From assembly GCA_963921425.1 (NCBI GenBank), contig OY992835.1, positions 496,001-560,000 on the forward strand: DNA of 64,000 bases, in the 5' to 3' direction. The DNA is from Dryas octopetala (Eukaryota > Streptophyta > Magnoliopsida > Rosales > Rosaceae). The notes beneath the pieces are model-generated. The model saw only the letters and a program-made list of their open reading frames with translations, was not told where the DNA came from and did not search any database. A program made the position numbers and the translations under genes. This document shows positions 10,420 to 23,900 of the stretch, piece after piece (within the stretch, counting starts at the first letter, position 1; each line of letters opens with the position of its first letter).

Positions 10420-13124
10420 AAAATGAATATACCTGCCATGATAAATCCACATACTTATATATTTTTAAATAATACAATATAAATCTTCATAATTAAATAT
10501 AAATAGTGCATCAAGTTCAAGGCTATGATAAGTAAATACAAAAAATACAAATAATGTATTAAGTCTAGAACATAATTAATCACTATCAAGAGACACATGT
10601 TCTTGTGTGGATGAATCACTATGACATACAAGTTCTTTGAATTGCTCAAAGCGATATTGGTATCTAGCATACCACATTTTTAGGCTTTCGGTCATACAAG
10701 GTCCACACAATTGGAATAGGTGGCATGTGGTGATTCGGTACCAAGTGTACCTATTAAATAGCATTAGACATGAGTCTTAAAGATAATTAAAATCACATGG
10801 TAATGTTCCGGTCGAATTTGAATCGGCCCTACAAAAAGAAAAGAATTATATTAGTAAGTGAGCATCACATTAATGAAGTGTTCAAGATAGTAATGCCAAT
10901 TAATTAGTGTCTAAATTACCAGCCAATCTTACAAGCAATTATAATCAATGCCGCCATAGATACATAACCAATCAAATCCTTCAATTCCGGCTGTCTCATT
11001 TTGACTTGGACAAACGTTCAACTCTTCTCAAATGATGCCTTAATGTGTGTATGCTGCAATACTAATAATGAGTGAATATATGCCCAAGAGGTATCAAAGG
11101 GAAGTTGGCTAGAGCCATTCTATTTTTAGCTTTGTGTGTGCACTTTCCGCCCTATTAATAGAGTCAAGTTAGTTTATATGCAACACAATATAATAATTAA
11201 CAGTAATGCCAATATGAGAAAGTGTTTACCTATTGGAAGTTGTATTACCAAAATGCATACACGTGTCTGTTCATACAGCTACAAACTTCTCCTTGAAAGG
11301 TATCAACCAAGTGTCCTTCAAATAGTCAATAACTCCAGGAACCCAGCCAAACTTAGATTCAATCTGCTATAAATCTCTTAAATACACATACACATCTTCT
11401 GACGTTGAATTTACCAAGGAATATCACGAACTATAAAACTTATCCCAATCATCCTTGGTTCCAAACTTTTTCTTGCAATTTGCCCTAACATTTTTGCTAA
11501 TGTGCCACCTACACAATAAATGTCTAGCACTAGGAAAAACATCAGAGATTGCATTCATGAGTGCTAGATCTCGGTTTGTGACAATCACACCAGGAAGACA
11601 ATCATCGTTGAGTAACGACCTCAATCTAGTCAAAGCCCAAATGTAATTGTCTTCCTTCTTATAACTAATGTAAGCAAATGCAACTGAAAAAGTCATGTTT
11701 GTGGATGTGACCCCAACAATCTCAAAGAGTGGCAAACGATATCTATTAGTCTTATACATGCAATTCGATCATGATCAATACATGTGAAATGCACGTAAGA
11801 GATCAACACACCCAGGGTGGCTCCAAAACAAATCAGTCACAATAACATCGATCACCACCAGAACATCTATGCCACTCAAAGTATTTGTGTTTAGATAACT
11901 TACTTAGCAAATATTGCATTTCAGTTTTTCCAGCCTTCTTTTTCACCCTATGGCGGTGTCTGACATTGTATATTGTTTTGATTGTTGTTGTATTCAAATA
12001 ATTCCTTTCCTTTAAAATGGTCAAAATCTGCTTCGGTTTCACTAAACTCTTAGACATATCTACCAATAAAGAACTCTCTGTTTCAGATAATCTCCTCACA
12101 AATGAATGTCCTTCACCAGTAACTAAAACTCTATGGTTATGCACTCCACATACCACACTTAGCTTTCATTCATCCTCATTACCAGTTTGCACTCCCTTTA
12201 ATGAGAAGGGGCATCCACATCTTTTTCTAATAGAGTCCCTACCATCTTTAGGACGTTTTACTATACAACTATCGGCATCATACTTGGATGGCCTATGGCG
12301 CGACCACTTCGTTCGCAACCAAGGAACACTCTAGCTTTCTTCTTCCTCACCCCTGCTGCATTAGACCTCATAATGACAATGACTATGTTGTTTGTCCTTC
12401 CTTGTGCACGTGCCCAGTTAACCAATGCATCATTCGAATGAAATATCTGCACATATAATTTACATTATTCACATTTCAACTACATTTACAACATATATTT
12501 CCCAAATAACAAATTGATACCTCGTTTGTTGTGAATTCATTACTATAGTCACGTGAGTATTCGGTCAAAACCTTGGCCTCGACCTCGACCTCGACCTCGG
12601 CTCCAATGTAGTCCTCAACCTTGTTGTTTCGAGTAGAAGCACCACCATATTGCTCATATTGTTCATCGTCCTACACATAAAACATTGAAATGATGTTAAA
12701 ACAGTGTGTTCGGTAGAATGTTACCGAACAAAATGAATCTGTTCGGTAGTAATCTGCTGAACCAATAACCTTCGTTCGACAGTTGACTACTGAACAAGAT
12801 CGATTTTACATAAATAAAAAACTTCATTCGACAAATGTCTTTCGAACAAATGTAAAACTTTCGGTAGATTACTGTCGAAATTTGTAAGTTTATTTGGCGA
12901 ACAATCACTGAATGAATTTTTTTAATTTTTTTTTGTAATTTTCATTCGGTAGGTAACCACCGAATATATTAGTTTTGTTCAGTACCCATCTGTTGAACAA
13001 TTGAGAAAAGTTCGATACTCATTCGCCGAACGAACCACGAACAAAAAATAAAAAACATGAAAAAAAAACAAAAAATTACTATCATACCTCGTCTGAAGGC
13101 GAATAAGGAACAAGTAGAGGCTCT
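10420..13124 (-). pseudogene. MULE transposase gene, FAR1-like N-terminus, multiply broken
   Basis: A first exon fragment lies at about 13124-13088 and a second at about 12671-12524, with acidic residues. An exon from about 12448 encodes a FAR1/MULE-type N-terminus with CERSGR and CGCPFSLKG, then VCGVHNHRV. TGA replaces Trp near 12167. A frameshift occurs near 11850, and two stops lie just before the MULE catalytic segment at 11424-11759. That segment contains YKTNRYRLPLFEIVGVTSTNMTF, VTNRDLALMNAI and the helical CRWHISKN. More stops occur in 11240-11420. Degenerate C-terminal sequence continues to about 10580. The gene converges on the plant-mobile-domain gene, the usual layout of this MULE group. 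It cannot make a full transposase. Confidence 0.85.
12708..13031. repeat. Right palindrome array: nine dyads in three triplets, 118-bp period
   Basis: Units begin at 12708, 12741, 12774; 12826, 12859, 12892; 12944, 12977 and 13010. Pitch is exactly 33 bp inside each triplet and 118 bp between triplets. Half-sites are variants of GTTCGGTAG and CTRCCGAAC. The array lies in the 5' leader intron of the transposase gene, about 430 bp from the right TIR end, mirroring the left array. Confidence 0.9.
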
Positions 13125-13282
13125 ATTCATAAAAACTAATATGTATTTCTACAATATTATTCCCTATATGTAACCATGAGAGAAAACTTAGGGTTTAATG
13201 GAGGAAAAATGAAGAGATGATGTTATGAGAGGAAGGGGTGTGCAATGAGAGTTTTAGGATTATTGTGGTTGAGGTTTAATAT

Positions 13283-13460
13283 TGTTGGGTTGAGTGTGTA
13301 AGAGTGTTGGGTTGGGTGTGTAAGGAGAGTTTTTTTTTTTTCAAATAATATAGGTTGTCCTTTTTGGCCATTTCTTTTTATGTCAATTAGGTAAATTCAC
13401 AAATTAAGTTGTTAGGGGTGTGGAAAAAGAAAAAAAAAACGTGTGCAAATAGTAACACTC
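13283..13460 (-). repeat. Right terminal inverted repeat of the MULE
   Basis: Reverse complement of the left end: outer block 13414-13460 and inner block 13283-13330. It is followed immediately by the second copy of the 8-bp duplication, 13461-13468. Confidence 0.85.
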
Positions 13461-13757
13461 TTTTTTAATTGCAAAAAAAAAAAAAAAAAAAAAAACCTAA
13501 ACCCACCCAAATCAGTCGGTTTCATTCGGTTCGAAACTCGGTTGTTCGGTACTTTTCCCCACCCCTTTTCATTCTCACGTCCAAATTCCCTACCCGCACT
13601 TTTTTTTTTTTTTTTTATTTAATTCCAAAACACAATTTGCAGGCCGGCATGGTTAGATAATGATAGTGCATTAGTGCATACATTTGCTCCCATTTTCCCA
13701 CACTGAAAAGTGAGAGCAAGAGCAAGAAAATAGATTTCATGTGAGGAGGTTTAGAAG
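13461..13757 (+). promoter_or_regulatory. Short 5' flank of FTSHI4 between MULE end and start codon
   Basis: Only 297 bp separate the MULE end from the FTSHI4 ATG. The stretch contains an A-run of about 23 bases (13472-13494), T-runs near 13600 and a purine-rich AGAGCAAGAGCAAG block just before the ATG that looks like 5' UTR. No clear TATA box is evident. Most of the native promoter must lie upstream of the MULE, or the MULE end now supplies it. Confidence 0.5.
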
Positions 13758-16700
13758 ATGAGGAAATCCTTAGTCTTAAGCCCACTTGATTTCACTCAAC
13801 TCCCAAAACCCTTGTACCCTAAAACCCTTCCTATCCGATTCCCTCTTAAGCATGAGTTCAGAACAAAATTACTGCCCAAGAACGACACCATTACTCTCCT
13901 TACACACCGGCAGCTCAGTCTTTGCGCTTGCTCGGCTTCGAACTCGATTGTAGCGTTCACTAACGCAGAGGAAGACGCTGAGTCCGCTCAGCTATTCGAG
14001 GTTGGCATTTCTTCATTCCTTTCGTTTTTATTTTTATTTTTTTTGAAAAGTTTATTCGGTTATTAATTACGTACTGTTTGGTTATCAAGAAAATGGAGGA
14101 AAGTAATGGTTGACAATCATTTTTCTTAGTGGTATATTGATAAAAGCGCTTAGTTGACTGAAGGGTATTTTTCTTCTTTTTTGCTGAGAAAATGTGGGTT
14201 TTCTTGTGGAAACCTGCCTTGGCCACAGTTTATTGATTGGGCCTATACTCATTGGTGCAGGAAGCTCTTGCCTACTGTGGTTAAGAAAATTTGCCACTCT
14301 ACATCTGTTTATGCCATTTGGACAGATATTAGGAATGAGCAGAAACCTCCCTCTGTGATTCTTAATTCAATAATCAACACAGTTAGATTCTAATTTAAGA
14401 CCTGCCCTGCTGTTTTATTGATTAAATCAGAGTAGAATCTCCCTGATGATATGCTCTTCTTTGATCTCTGCGGGTTCATTTGTTTAATGTTTTATGGCTT
14501 TGGTCTCTCTGCACTAACTTCTTGTGCTGGTGCTCCTGTCCTTCTCTTGGTATTCGGATGATTTGCTCTATTTCGACCTTCTTTGTATCTCATCGGTTTT
14601 GATCCTCTCTGGTTTTCCTGGTCGCAGTCTACTGCTCCCCTTAGCTTGGTGGATTTTGAGTTGGTCTCTGCTGGCCTGTGTTTTGGTTTGTGTGATTCTG
14701 CAGTTTTGGTGCTTGTGTTTCTTAGTTGGTGCCTTTTTGGTTTTTGTTTATTTTCTTTTTAGTTGCCTGGTCTTTGGTTTAGGTTGGGCTCGGTCCCTTT
14801 TAGTGCTTTTGTTGTTCTCTTTGGGGGCCTTGTAGTCTTATTGAACTTTGTTTGTATTTACCTGGGTTTGGGGCCTGCTTTCCCATTTGGTTAATATAAT
14901 TTTCATTTAAAAAAAGAATGCTTCCCATCATGTTGTTTTATTATTTTAGTTATTCAGTTTTTGCTGTAGGTTGTTATATTCGGATGGTTTATCTCTAAGT
15001 AGGATTGTAGGAATGAGGTCTTTGTTTGTTTATTTTTTTTTTTTGTTTTTTTTTCCCACTGATGGTGAAAGTGGGGAATTTTGAAAAGATTCAAATTCTA
15101 CAAGAAGAGTTAGCCTTCGTAACAACTCATTTTTCAACTGTAACATGGATCTTTTGGGAAATAAAATAACTGAGAGACCATTACAGTCTAAATAGACTGT
15201 TGGTCAGTTTAAAAAAGAAAAAAAGAAATGGAAACTAATTTGGTAACAGTTATTTGGATTATTTTATTTTCTGACACTTGTTCCTTTTTTTATTAATTTA
15301 TAGAAACTCAAGGATGCAGAGAGACAAAGGATAAATGAGTTGGAAGCCCTTGAGAACAAGGCAAATATGCAGTTAGAGAGGCAGCTTGCCATGGCTTCAT
15401 ATTGGAGCAGGGCCTTGTTGACTATGCGTGGAAAGTTAAGAGGAACAGAGTGGGATCCTGAAAACTCTCATAGGATTGACTTTAGTGACTTTTGGAGGCT
15501 TCTTAACTCAAATAATGTCCAGTATATGGAGTACTCAAACTATGGTCAAACAATATCAGGTAGGAAATGTTTGTGTTGCTGGCCATTGGTTCTTTTTTAT
15601 AAAAATATTTTATTTACCAATTTCAGGGTATTGTTCTTATTTCTTATTTCTTTTCTTCTTGTTTTTCTTTTTGAATTTCCGTGCTTTGAAAAGATTTCCT
15701 GTCACGCTATAGTCTGTGCAAGTGTTGCTTTCAAAAGTTCTGATGAATATGGTATGGCTCATCAATTAAAATGCTGAGCTCTTTTGTTGTTGGGCATTCA
15801 TTTGTATTATCATGTTTAAATGGGCATAACCTCCAAGAACATTTATTTCCATAGCTGCATATGCCAACAGCTTTGCTAAAACTTTCTAGATGTGTGTCAT
15901 CTTTATTTCTTCAAATTATTTTTCTGAAGAATTGCCCAATTTCTGCAGTGATTCTACCATACTACAAAGATGAGAAAATGAAAGGAGTGGAAGGAAATTC
16001 AAAAAATGAAATAATTTTTCGGCGACATGTGGTTGACCGAATGCCAATAGATTGTTGGAATGATGTGTGGCAGAAGTTGCATCAGCAGATAGTAAATGTT
16101 GATGTTCTGAATGTGGATACAGTACCTGCGGAAATCTATTCTACTGTTGCAACTGCAGTTATATGGTCTATGCGGCTTGCCTTGTCTATTGCATTGTATC
16201 TCTGGATTGATAACTTGATGAGACCGATTTATGCAAAATTAATACCTAGTGATTTAGGAAATCCCAGCAAAAAAACCAGGCAGCCAGTCAAGCGCCGTGC
16301 ACTTGGATCATTAGGCAAGAGCCGGTACGTGTAGAGTAGTTTCTTCATGACTTCTTGTTGGATACCATTTTGGTTCAAGTTTGTTTGTGGGTAGCTGAAA
16401 TTTATTAGGATGCTTTGTAGTTTATGCCATGATTTGTAGATAACTTAATATTCAAAAACTGGTAGATGCCTTATTATTTTGTGCTTTGTTAAGCATTTTT
16501 GGATTTTGTTAATAATCTTTGATTTTTAAACCTTTTCCATAGTTGTTCACATTAGATTTTGGGACAGACATTTTTCATACTAGATTATGCCCTTTTGTCT
16601 CTAGAGTTAGTGAGGTAGTGGACAAAATTTGTTCTGTATGAAAGAGAAATATAGAAATATTCAAGAATACTCTTTTTATAGTTCAATTTTGCAGAACTTT

Positions 16701-19700
16701 ATGTTCAGAGAATCCTGCAATTAGAACATGACAACATGCTTAATAATATTGTACTTAATTGGAGAAACAAATTTTGCTAACAAGCACCTTAGTTGGGATT
16801 TAATTATAGCTGCTTTTCCGCCAGGGCAAAATTTATATCAGCAGAAGAATCTACTGGTGTTACCTTTGATGATTTTGCTGGCCAGGAATATATAAAGAGG
16901 GAACTGCAGGAGATTGTACGAATCTTAAAGAATGATGAAGAGTTTCAAGACAAAGGAATCTATTGCCCGAAAGGTGTGCTTCTCCATGGACCTCCTGGGA
17001 CTGGTAAAACACTGCTGGCTAAAGCTATTGCTGGCGAAGCAGGACTGCCTTTCTTTGCAGCAAATGGCACTGATTTTGTAGAGGTCTGACCAGATTTTTA
17101 AGTAATGGTTTTGTAAATTGAAAGGGTGGGAATGGCGTTGAAAAATATAATTTTAGCATGTCATTGTAAACTATGTAGATATCTTTAGCAATTACCTGGA
17201 ACAGTTGGTACAGTTCTAGATTTCCTTACTATACAGTTCTTCTAGATTTCTTCTACTATGACATTTTGACTGTTGCTTGTTTATGCTTTCTAACGCCTTT
17301 CTATTGTCACAGATTTGCTTATTGTCTGTATTAATTTCCCCTGTACAGCACAATTGATCCTGTGTTACTTCATTGGTTACAGAAAATTTCTAATTTTAAT
17401 TTTCTCCAGATGTTTGTAGGTGTCGCAGCATCTCGTGTCAAGGATTTGTTTTCTAGTTCCAGATCCTTCGCACCGTCTATTATATTTATTGATGAGATAG
17501 ATGCCATTGGTAGCAAACGTGGTGGACCTGATATTGGTGGGGTAAGTTAATACACATTGTTTCTCTTCCCTCTTCTCTTCCTCTTTCATAGTCTTCATAA
17601 AGAAAAAAAAGGGGAAAGGAAAAATACTGAATAAATGGTTGGCTGTTTTGTTTCTAAATTTGATTCTTCTTTTATGGTCTTTCTGCATTATGCTTGAAAA
17701 ATAGACAAGGCTTTTCATGAGTGACATGTTCTTTTAAAGTCTGTTTTGCTTTTGTTGCATTGGCCTGCCCATGATATACAAATAACAATGCTAGCACATT
17801 GTACCATTGCATACATAATTACGTCAATTTACTGATAGCTCTAGTTGTTGGACATTTAAAAAGTTTTGTACTAATGGCCCATGTAAAATTTTCTTTAGTA
17901 TTTTTATTCAGATGCTCTAATGTAAGTGCTTTATCACATATGAACACTCACACAATTAGAAAAATAATTGGTGGCACATCTTGATTCATGTGTGAACTAT
18001 GATGAGGACATGCTACAAGTACAAACAAGTCAGACTTAGGGTTGAGAAATGTATGGTCCTGAAGGTTTTTGCTTCACGTATAGAAGTTGGAATCAATTCC
18101 ATGCATAGTCCTAACTATTAGATTGTCTCACATTGCTCCTTGAACTTCATTCCGTGTTTCAATGTGTCCCCTGTTGTCCAATGCATTCAATTTTGATGCG
18201 GGGGATAAGGAAGCTTATATTTCACAACCATGAGAAGGAGACAAGGGTAGGGGGGCTTATATTTCACTTGGAAAAAGTTTGTATAATCTTTGAATGAATA
18301 TCCTTCTACACCAAGATCACCCATTTATACTTCTACAAAGAAAGCTGTAGAGTCTCCCTTAATAACTTGTATTTATTAACTAACTAGGAAATACTAAAAG
18401 CCAATCTACAATACATGAATTAACTAATTTGTATGAACCTATTAAGGTTCCCAATTATATGAATCACATGTGTAAATGAACCACCTTGAATACTGCCCCT
18501 TTGTGCACTGCATTAGACTCCTCGGTTGAGAAAGAACTCATTAACGAATTCAATAGATTCAAATCAAATTCATCCCAAAGCTCATGTCGCCATCCCACCT
18601 TCTTGCTTTGCTTCGTTTCCTTTGTCAAGTTGACGAATAGCATCTTAGAATAGTGTACGAATAGTATGCGCATAGTTCGACTTATTTTACACTAAAATAT
18701 TCATCCAGCCTCAAGGCAAGCAATAATTCTTTTGATTTTAATCCACCACTTTTAATGACGCCAAACTCGAAAAATTCATCCTAAATATGATCATTAATTT
18801 GAAACTCAAGAAGTTTTGCCTCCTTATCAAGTGATTCATATTGGTCTTGAAGCAGATGAATCACTGGCTGTGCCAACCCATATTGGTCTTGAAATAATTG
18901 TCCACTTTTTGTCCAATGATTTCTTGGCAATTGTTGGATCATGACCAAGAGAATCACATAATTGGACCGATACAACTTGTCCGCCTGTATGATGAACCAT
19001 TATAACAAAATCTTTTTCTAGGTAAGCACTATATGTTCCTCACCATATTGCAGCATGTGTATTGAACCAGCCTTGAATACTAAAAGTCCCAATGAATCTG
19101 CTCCTTTGTGCACTGCATCAAATTTTATGTTAAAAGTGGTCATGTGCTAGGGTATAATGGTAAAGTTAATTCCAAACTATTAATTAATTGTGTTATTCAC
19201 CATTTGCTTATAGTGTATCACATTTTCTTTAAAATTCCATTTTGTTGGTGCAGAACACACTGCCAAATAGCACTAATTCAATTTCATTCCTTATGAAGCT
19301 GACAAGACAGTTCACTGATGACCATTTGACGTTAAGATTCTGTAGTGGTTTTATGACTATGAATAACACTAGAAATATAAGTCTATACAAATTGTTTTAT
19401 GAAGGGTGGTGCAGAAAGGGAACAAGGCTTGCTTCAGATACTGACAGAGATGGATGGATTTAAAGTTTCTACATCACAGGCATGTGTTTTCATCTCTTCT
19501 CGAAATAGACTAGATATCCTTGATCCTGCTAAAATTGGATGCTAAAATTTTCCTTTTTCAGGTGCTAGTTATAGGTGCAACAAATAGACTAGATATCCTT
19601 GATCCTGCTCTGTTGAGGAAGGGCCGTTTTGACAAGATTATAAGAGTTGGTTTGCCATCAAAGGATGGTAGACTGGCCATATTGAAGGTATATATATATA

Positions 19701-20876
19701 TATATATTTTATTTTTTTTCTTTGTAATTCTTCTAGCACTAGAAACCAGCTTTCTGAAATCTGTCTAGTCTTTGCATCGAAGTTCTAATTTTTGTGCAAA
19801 GTAGGTGCATGCTAGAAATAAATTTTTTCGATCAGAAGAGGAGAAAGAAGCTCTTCTTCAGGAAATTGCAGAGCTTACAGAAGATTTTACGGGTGCAGAG
19901 CTGCAGAACATACTGTAATTTATGCTCAATACATAATCAAATTTTCAATTTGACATCAACAGAGAGATGCTTACATTTTCAAATTACATGACAGGAATGA
20001 AGCTGGTATTTTGACTGCCAGGAAGGATTTAGATTACATTGGACGAGAAGAGCTGCTAGAGGCTTTGAAAAGGGTCAGTGAAGTTTTCACCACCCAGCTT
20101 CTCTCCCTGGCTGGGCGAGATTATGCTTTCCCTCCCCACTTAGTATATCTTGAGTGATGCAATTATTTAGATTGGCGTAGTGCATCATGTACTCATTTAT
20201 CTGTTTATCAAATTTTCAGCAAAAGGGCACGTTTGAAACAGGACAGGAAGACAGTACTGAAATTCCAGAGGAACTAAAACTGCGATTGGCATATCGAGAA
20301 GCAGCTGTTGCAGTCCTTGCATGTTACTTTCCTGATCCATTTCGCCCTTTCACTGAGGTTAATGGCTACTGTATTTCACTCCGTCTTGCAATGTTTCTAG
20401 AAGTGTGTTAATTTTATCCTTTTGTATCTTCTTCAGACAGATATAAAATCCATCCGTAGTCAGCCAAATATGTGCTACTCAGAAATATCCGGCAGGGTCT
20501 TCTCAAGAAAATCCGATTTTGTAAACTCTATAGTGCGTGCATGTGCTCGTAAGTTAGAAAGAAATTTACCTTCGTAGAAAATCATTTTTGATACCTGTTG
20601 CAATTTTTCTTTCTTACTCATGTCCTGAAGTTTTGTTTTCAAGTACATTTCTTGATTCTGTACATCAATAATTTTTTCTTTTCGAATTTATCAACAAAGT
20701 TCCTAATGTATTGCTACATTGGAAGTTGGGTTGTATGATTTAGGGGGTCCCACCTTTTCGGTTTTTTATTGTGGTGATTTAGTATTAGTATTATCTTATG
20801 GTACTCTCTCTGTCATATTTCATGTGCATGAATGTCTTAGTTACTTTAAAAGGCTGTTCTCAGATTCGTAAAACAG

Positions 20877-20918
<42 letters not shown>

Positions 20919-23900
20919 ACTTTGAAAGGCATTCTTATATGCTAATTTGGTAGACAATCTAATATAATTGCCTCTCTGTCTCTCTCCTCATATGGAGATA
21001 GCAGAATGGGATTCTACAATGGGAAACTGAAGGTGCAATGTGTAGGGAAATATTTGCGTCCATATATCGTATCATTTTTTCTTGAGCAACAATATTATGG
21101 GCCCATTTGGCACTGCTTCTTAGGAAGCGCTTCTGCTCAGTAATGCTTTTGCTACAAGCACTTATGCTTAGAAGCACATACAAATTTTTATAAAAATTCT
21201 AAGTGCTTCATTCTAAATCAGTTGGAAGTGCTTCATGAGTAAGCACCTGACAGGTGCTTCTCAAAAAACCACTTAAAAACACTTTTATAACCCATAAGCA
21301 CTTCTATTTTTGTATACCAAAAGCGCTTTTACTAATCTGAAAGTGCTTTTGGTAGTTCTAAAAGTAGTGTCAAATGGGCTTTATGTCTTAATTCTGGCTT
21401 ACCTAGTGAGGTCCAAAAATTTGAACTTGTATTAGACAAATACTTCTTTTGTTTTTGTTTTATTTTTTGTGTTTTATAACAGTTTGCATGTGGAGGCTTA
21501 AAATTTATAAAACTTGTTTATCATCGAATTCTTGCCTGAGGAATTGAGAATGAAAAATGCACTTGTGCTTCTTAGTTGAACACCGGATATGGTGGTTATG
21601 TTACGTCTAAGAATAACTGGGGTCAGGGTCTGTGTAAAATAAAAGTAGCAGAATACCCTCAGCCTCATTTGTTAATCACATGCAATGTTTGTTTTACAAA
21701 TGATTTGTTGTTGAGTCATGAAAAACTTGTAATTTCAAATCTGAGTTTATGCTGATTATCAAAGCCCATGGAGAAGGGTTCTTTAGGTTTATTCAAGGAT
21801 ACAAACTACTTGAGCTTTACTGCTAAGGTTTTAGGACTGATAAGTGACAGCTGATTAATATATAAGTCAAAGTAGCACATATAGTTGAATTTTGGGCCTG
21901 AAGGCACCCTATGCCTAGTTCGTGCATGACGCACCTTGCGCATGAGTGCATTTGTTGTTGAACCATGAGATGTAAGCCTTACTCCTACCAGGTACCAATC
22001 CTGATTATTAAGCAGTGGTACCTAGATGAATTTGTCTTGCACCTGTTAATTTCTTTATGTTTTCTTGGTAATCTTAATCCTAGCAATGCAAAAAGTATAT
22101 GTTATGGCTTACTGATTGCTCCAATTTGTAGCTAGAGTTATTGAGGAGGAGATGTTTGGGGTTGACAACTTGTGTTGGATCTCTGCAAAGGCCACATTAG
22201 AAGCCTCGAGACTTGCAGAATATCTGATTCTGCAGACAGGAATGACAGCATATGGGAAAGCATACTACAGGAATCAAAGTGATCTCGTGCCAAATGTATG
22301 CTTTATGGATTTAAGTTTCAAACTCCAACATTCTGTATCATCTTCATAACAATTATTGTTTTTGGAGGACAAAATTAGCATCAGTAATTTGTGAATTTAA
22401 AACAGCTTGCAGCCAAGCTTGAAGCACTTCGGGATGAATATATGCGTTATGCTGTTGACAAGTGTTCATCTGTGCTGAGGGAGTACCATTCAGCTGTAGA
22501 GACAATCACAGGTTATTAATCTTCTTAATTCATTTGTTCAAAAAATTCAGCAATCCCGTGGCATGAGGTTGTTGGTTGGAATTTGGTTATGTGATAGGTT
22601 GAGTGTAGGCTTGTAAAAACAGCTCAGGCCCAAACCCGGCCCGACCTGTATTAAGAGATGATAATTGAAAAATAATGAATAATTTGTTAAGAGTTTTAAC
22701 TTTTATTACGTAGGGTTCTATAACTACAAGTCATCTTTTCTGTTGTAACTTAATTAAATATAATGTCATTTTGGGAAAGTAACAATGAAGTGCTGTGTTA
22801 CCATATTTTGAGTTTGGGGCATGCCTTTTGTTTTATAGTCATATTACTATTCATTCTTTCATACACACATATGGTTCAGGTGGCATTAGAATGGTGTGAG
22901 GACCTAATAGATTTGGTTCAAATCCCATCTCAAACAAAATAAATTTTTAATTAAACAAAGGAGGGCCAAAGTGGCCCAATCAACGGTGCATTTGGTAGGG
23001 CTAAATAGGCCTAGCCTCGTGGCCCGCTCATAAGCCCAAAGATTCTCGGCCTTTTGGAAAGGTTTGGGTCTAGCCTATTTGCAAGAGGGCTGGTCGGGCC
23101 CGTCCAACCCTTAAGGCCAAAATGGTCCAGGGCAGGATAGGCCCTAAGCCAGCTTTCCTTGGGTCAGACCAGCCTAATTTACAGGCCTAGTTAGTGTCAT
23201 GTATACACAGATGTCACATGGGATTGCTCTTTTATTTTTTGTAAGATTTCACTCAGGTTGTAATTATTTACTACTTTGTGGTTGGCTGCATTGTTTCATG
23301 TCATGCAGATATTTTACTTGACAAGGGAGGGATTAAAGCCAAGGAAATTTGGGACATATATAAAAGGGCTCCTCGAATACCTCAGGTAGTTCTTGAACTT
23401 AGGAATCAATATTAATTGTTCATTATGCTGTTTCTTATTGACCATCTAAGACATTAATGTATGATCTGTAGCAACAGTGTCTACTTTTGGTTCAAATGGA
23501 ATACATGTTGAGTTTTTAATATTACTCTGATGATCGACATAATTATTTTGAATTACAATCCCGGACTGCGTTCTGGAAAATTTGGTCTGCTTGAAAGAAA
23601 GGGGGGGGGGGGGGGGGGGGAGGGGGCCTGGAACTTTTTCTTCATGAATAGTTCTTTGATCATGTGATTGGATCTCAAGGCAAACTTGTTCGCCTCTTCT
23701 GTACAGCTTTCAGATTCTGCTGAGAAACAGAAGAATTCCATACGGGTACAACTCTTATTTGAGATGTGGGTGGGATAATAGGCCTGCCTTTCGTTGAAGA
23801 AAAAATACTCCCGACGTCCTTGGGGTAGGCTGAAGTTGATCCGATAGATCTTGAGATATCTGATCATTGTTTCAGATATCTTAATGTCAACAGAATGGAA

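Larger units (their letters stand above)
7186..13460. mobile_element. Full-length Mutator-like element (MULE), decayed
   Basis: The ends are inverted copies of each other: starting from either end, GAGTG, five variable bases, ATTT, CACAC, a T-run, CTTTTT and an ACCC block. The element is flanked on both sides by the 8-bp duplication TTTTTTAA (7178-7185 and 13461-13468). Inside are a plus-strand plant-mobile-domain gene and a convergent minus-strand MULE transposase gene, both broken. Three arrays of 33-bp palindromic repeats lie in the 5' leaders of both genes and between their 3' ends. Length is 6,275 bp. The transposase, the long TIRs and the TSD length all point to the Mutator superfamily. 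Confidence 0.9.

Noticed and set aside
13758-14066. Single-exon gene ending at 14066
   Set aside because: The extension past 14000 is intron. The spliced reading continues at 15304 in the FTSHI4 frame.
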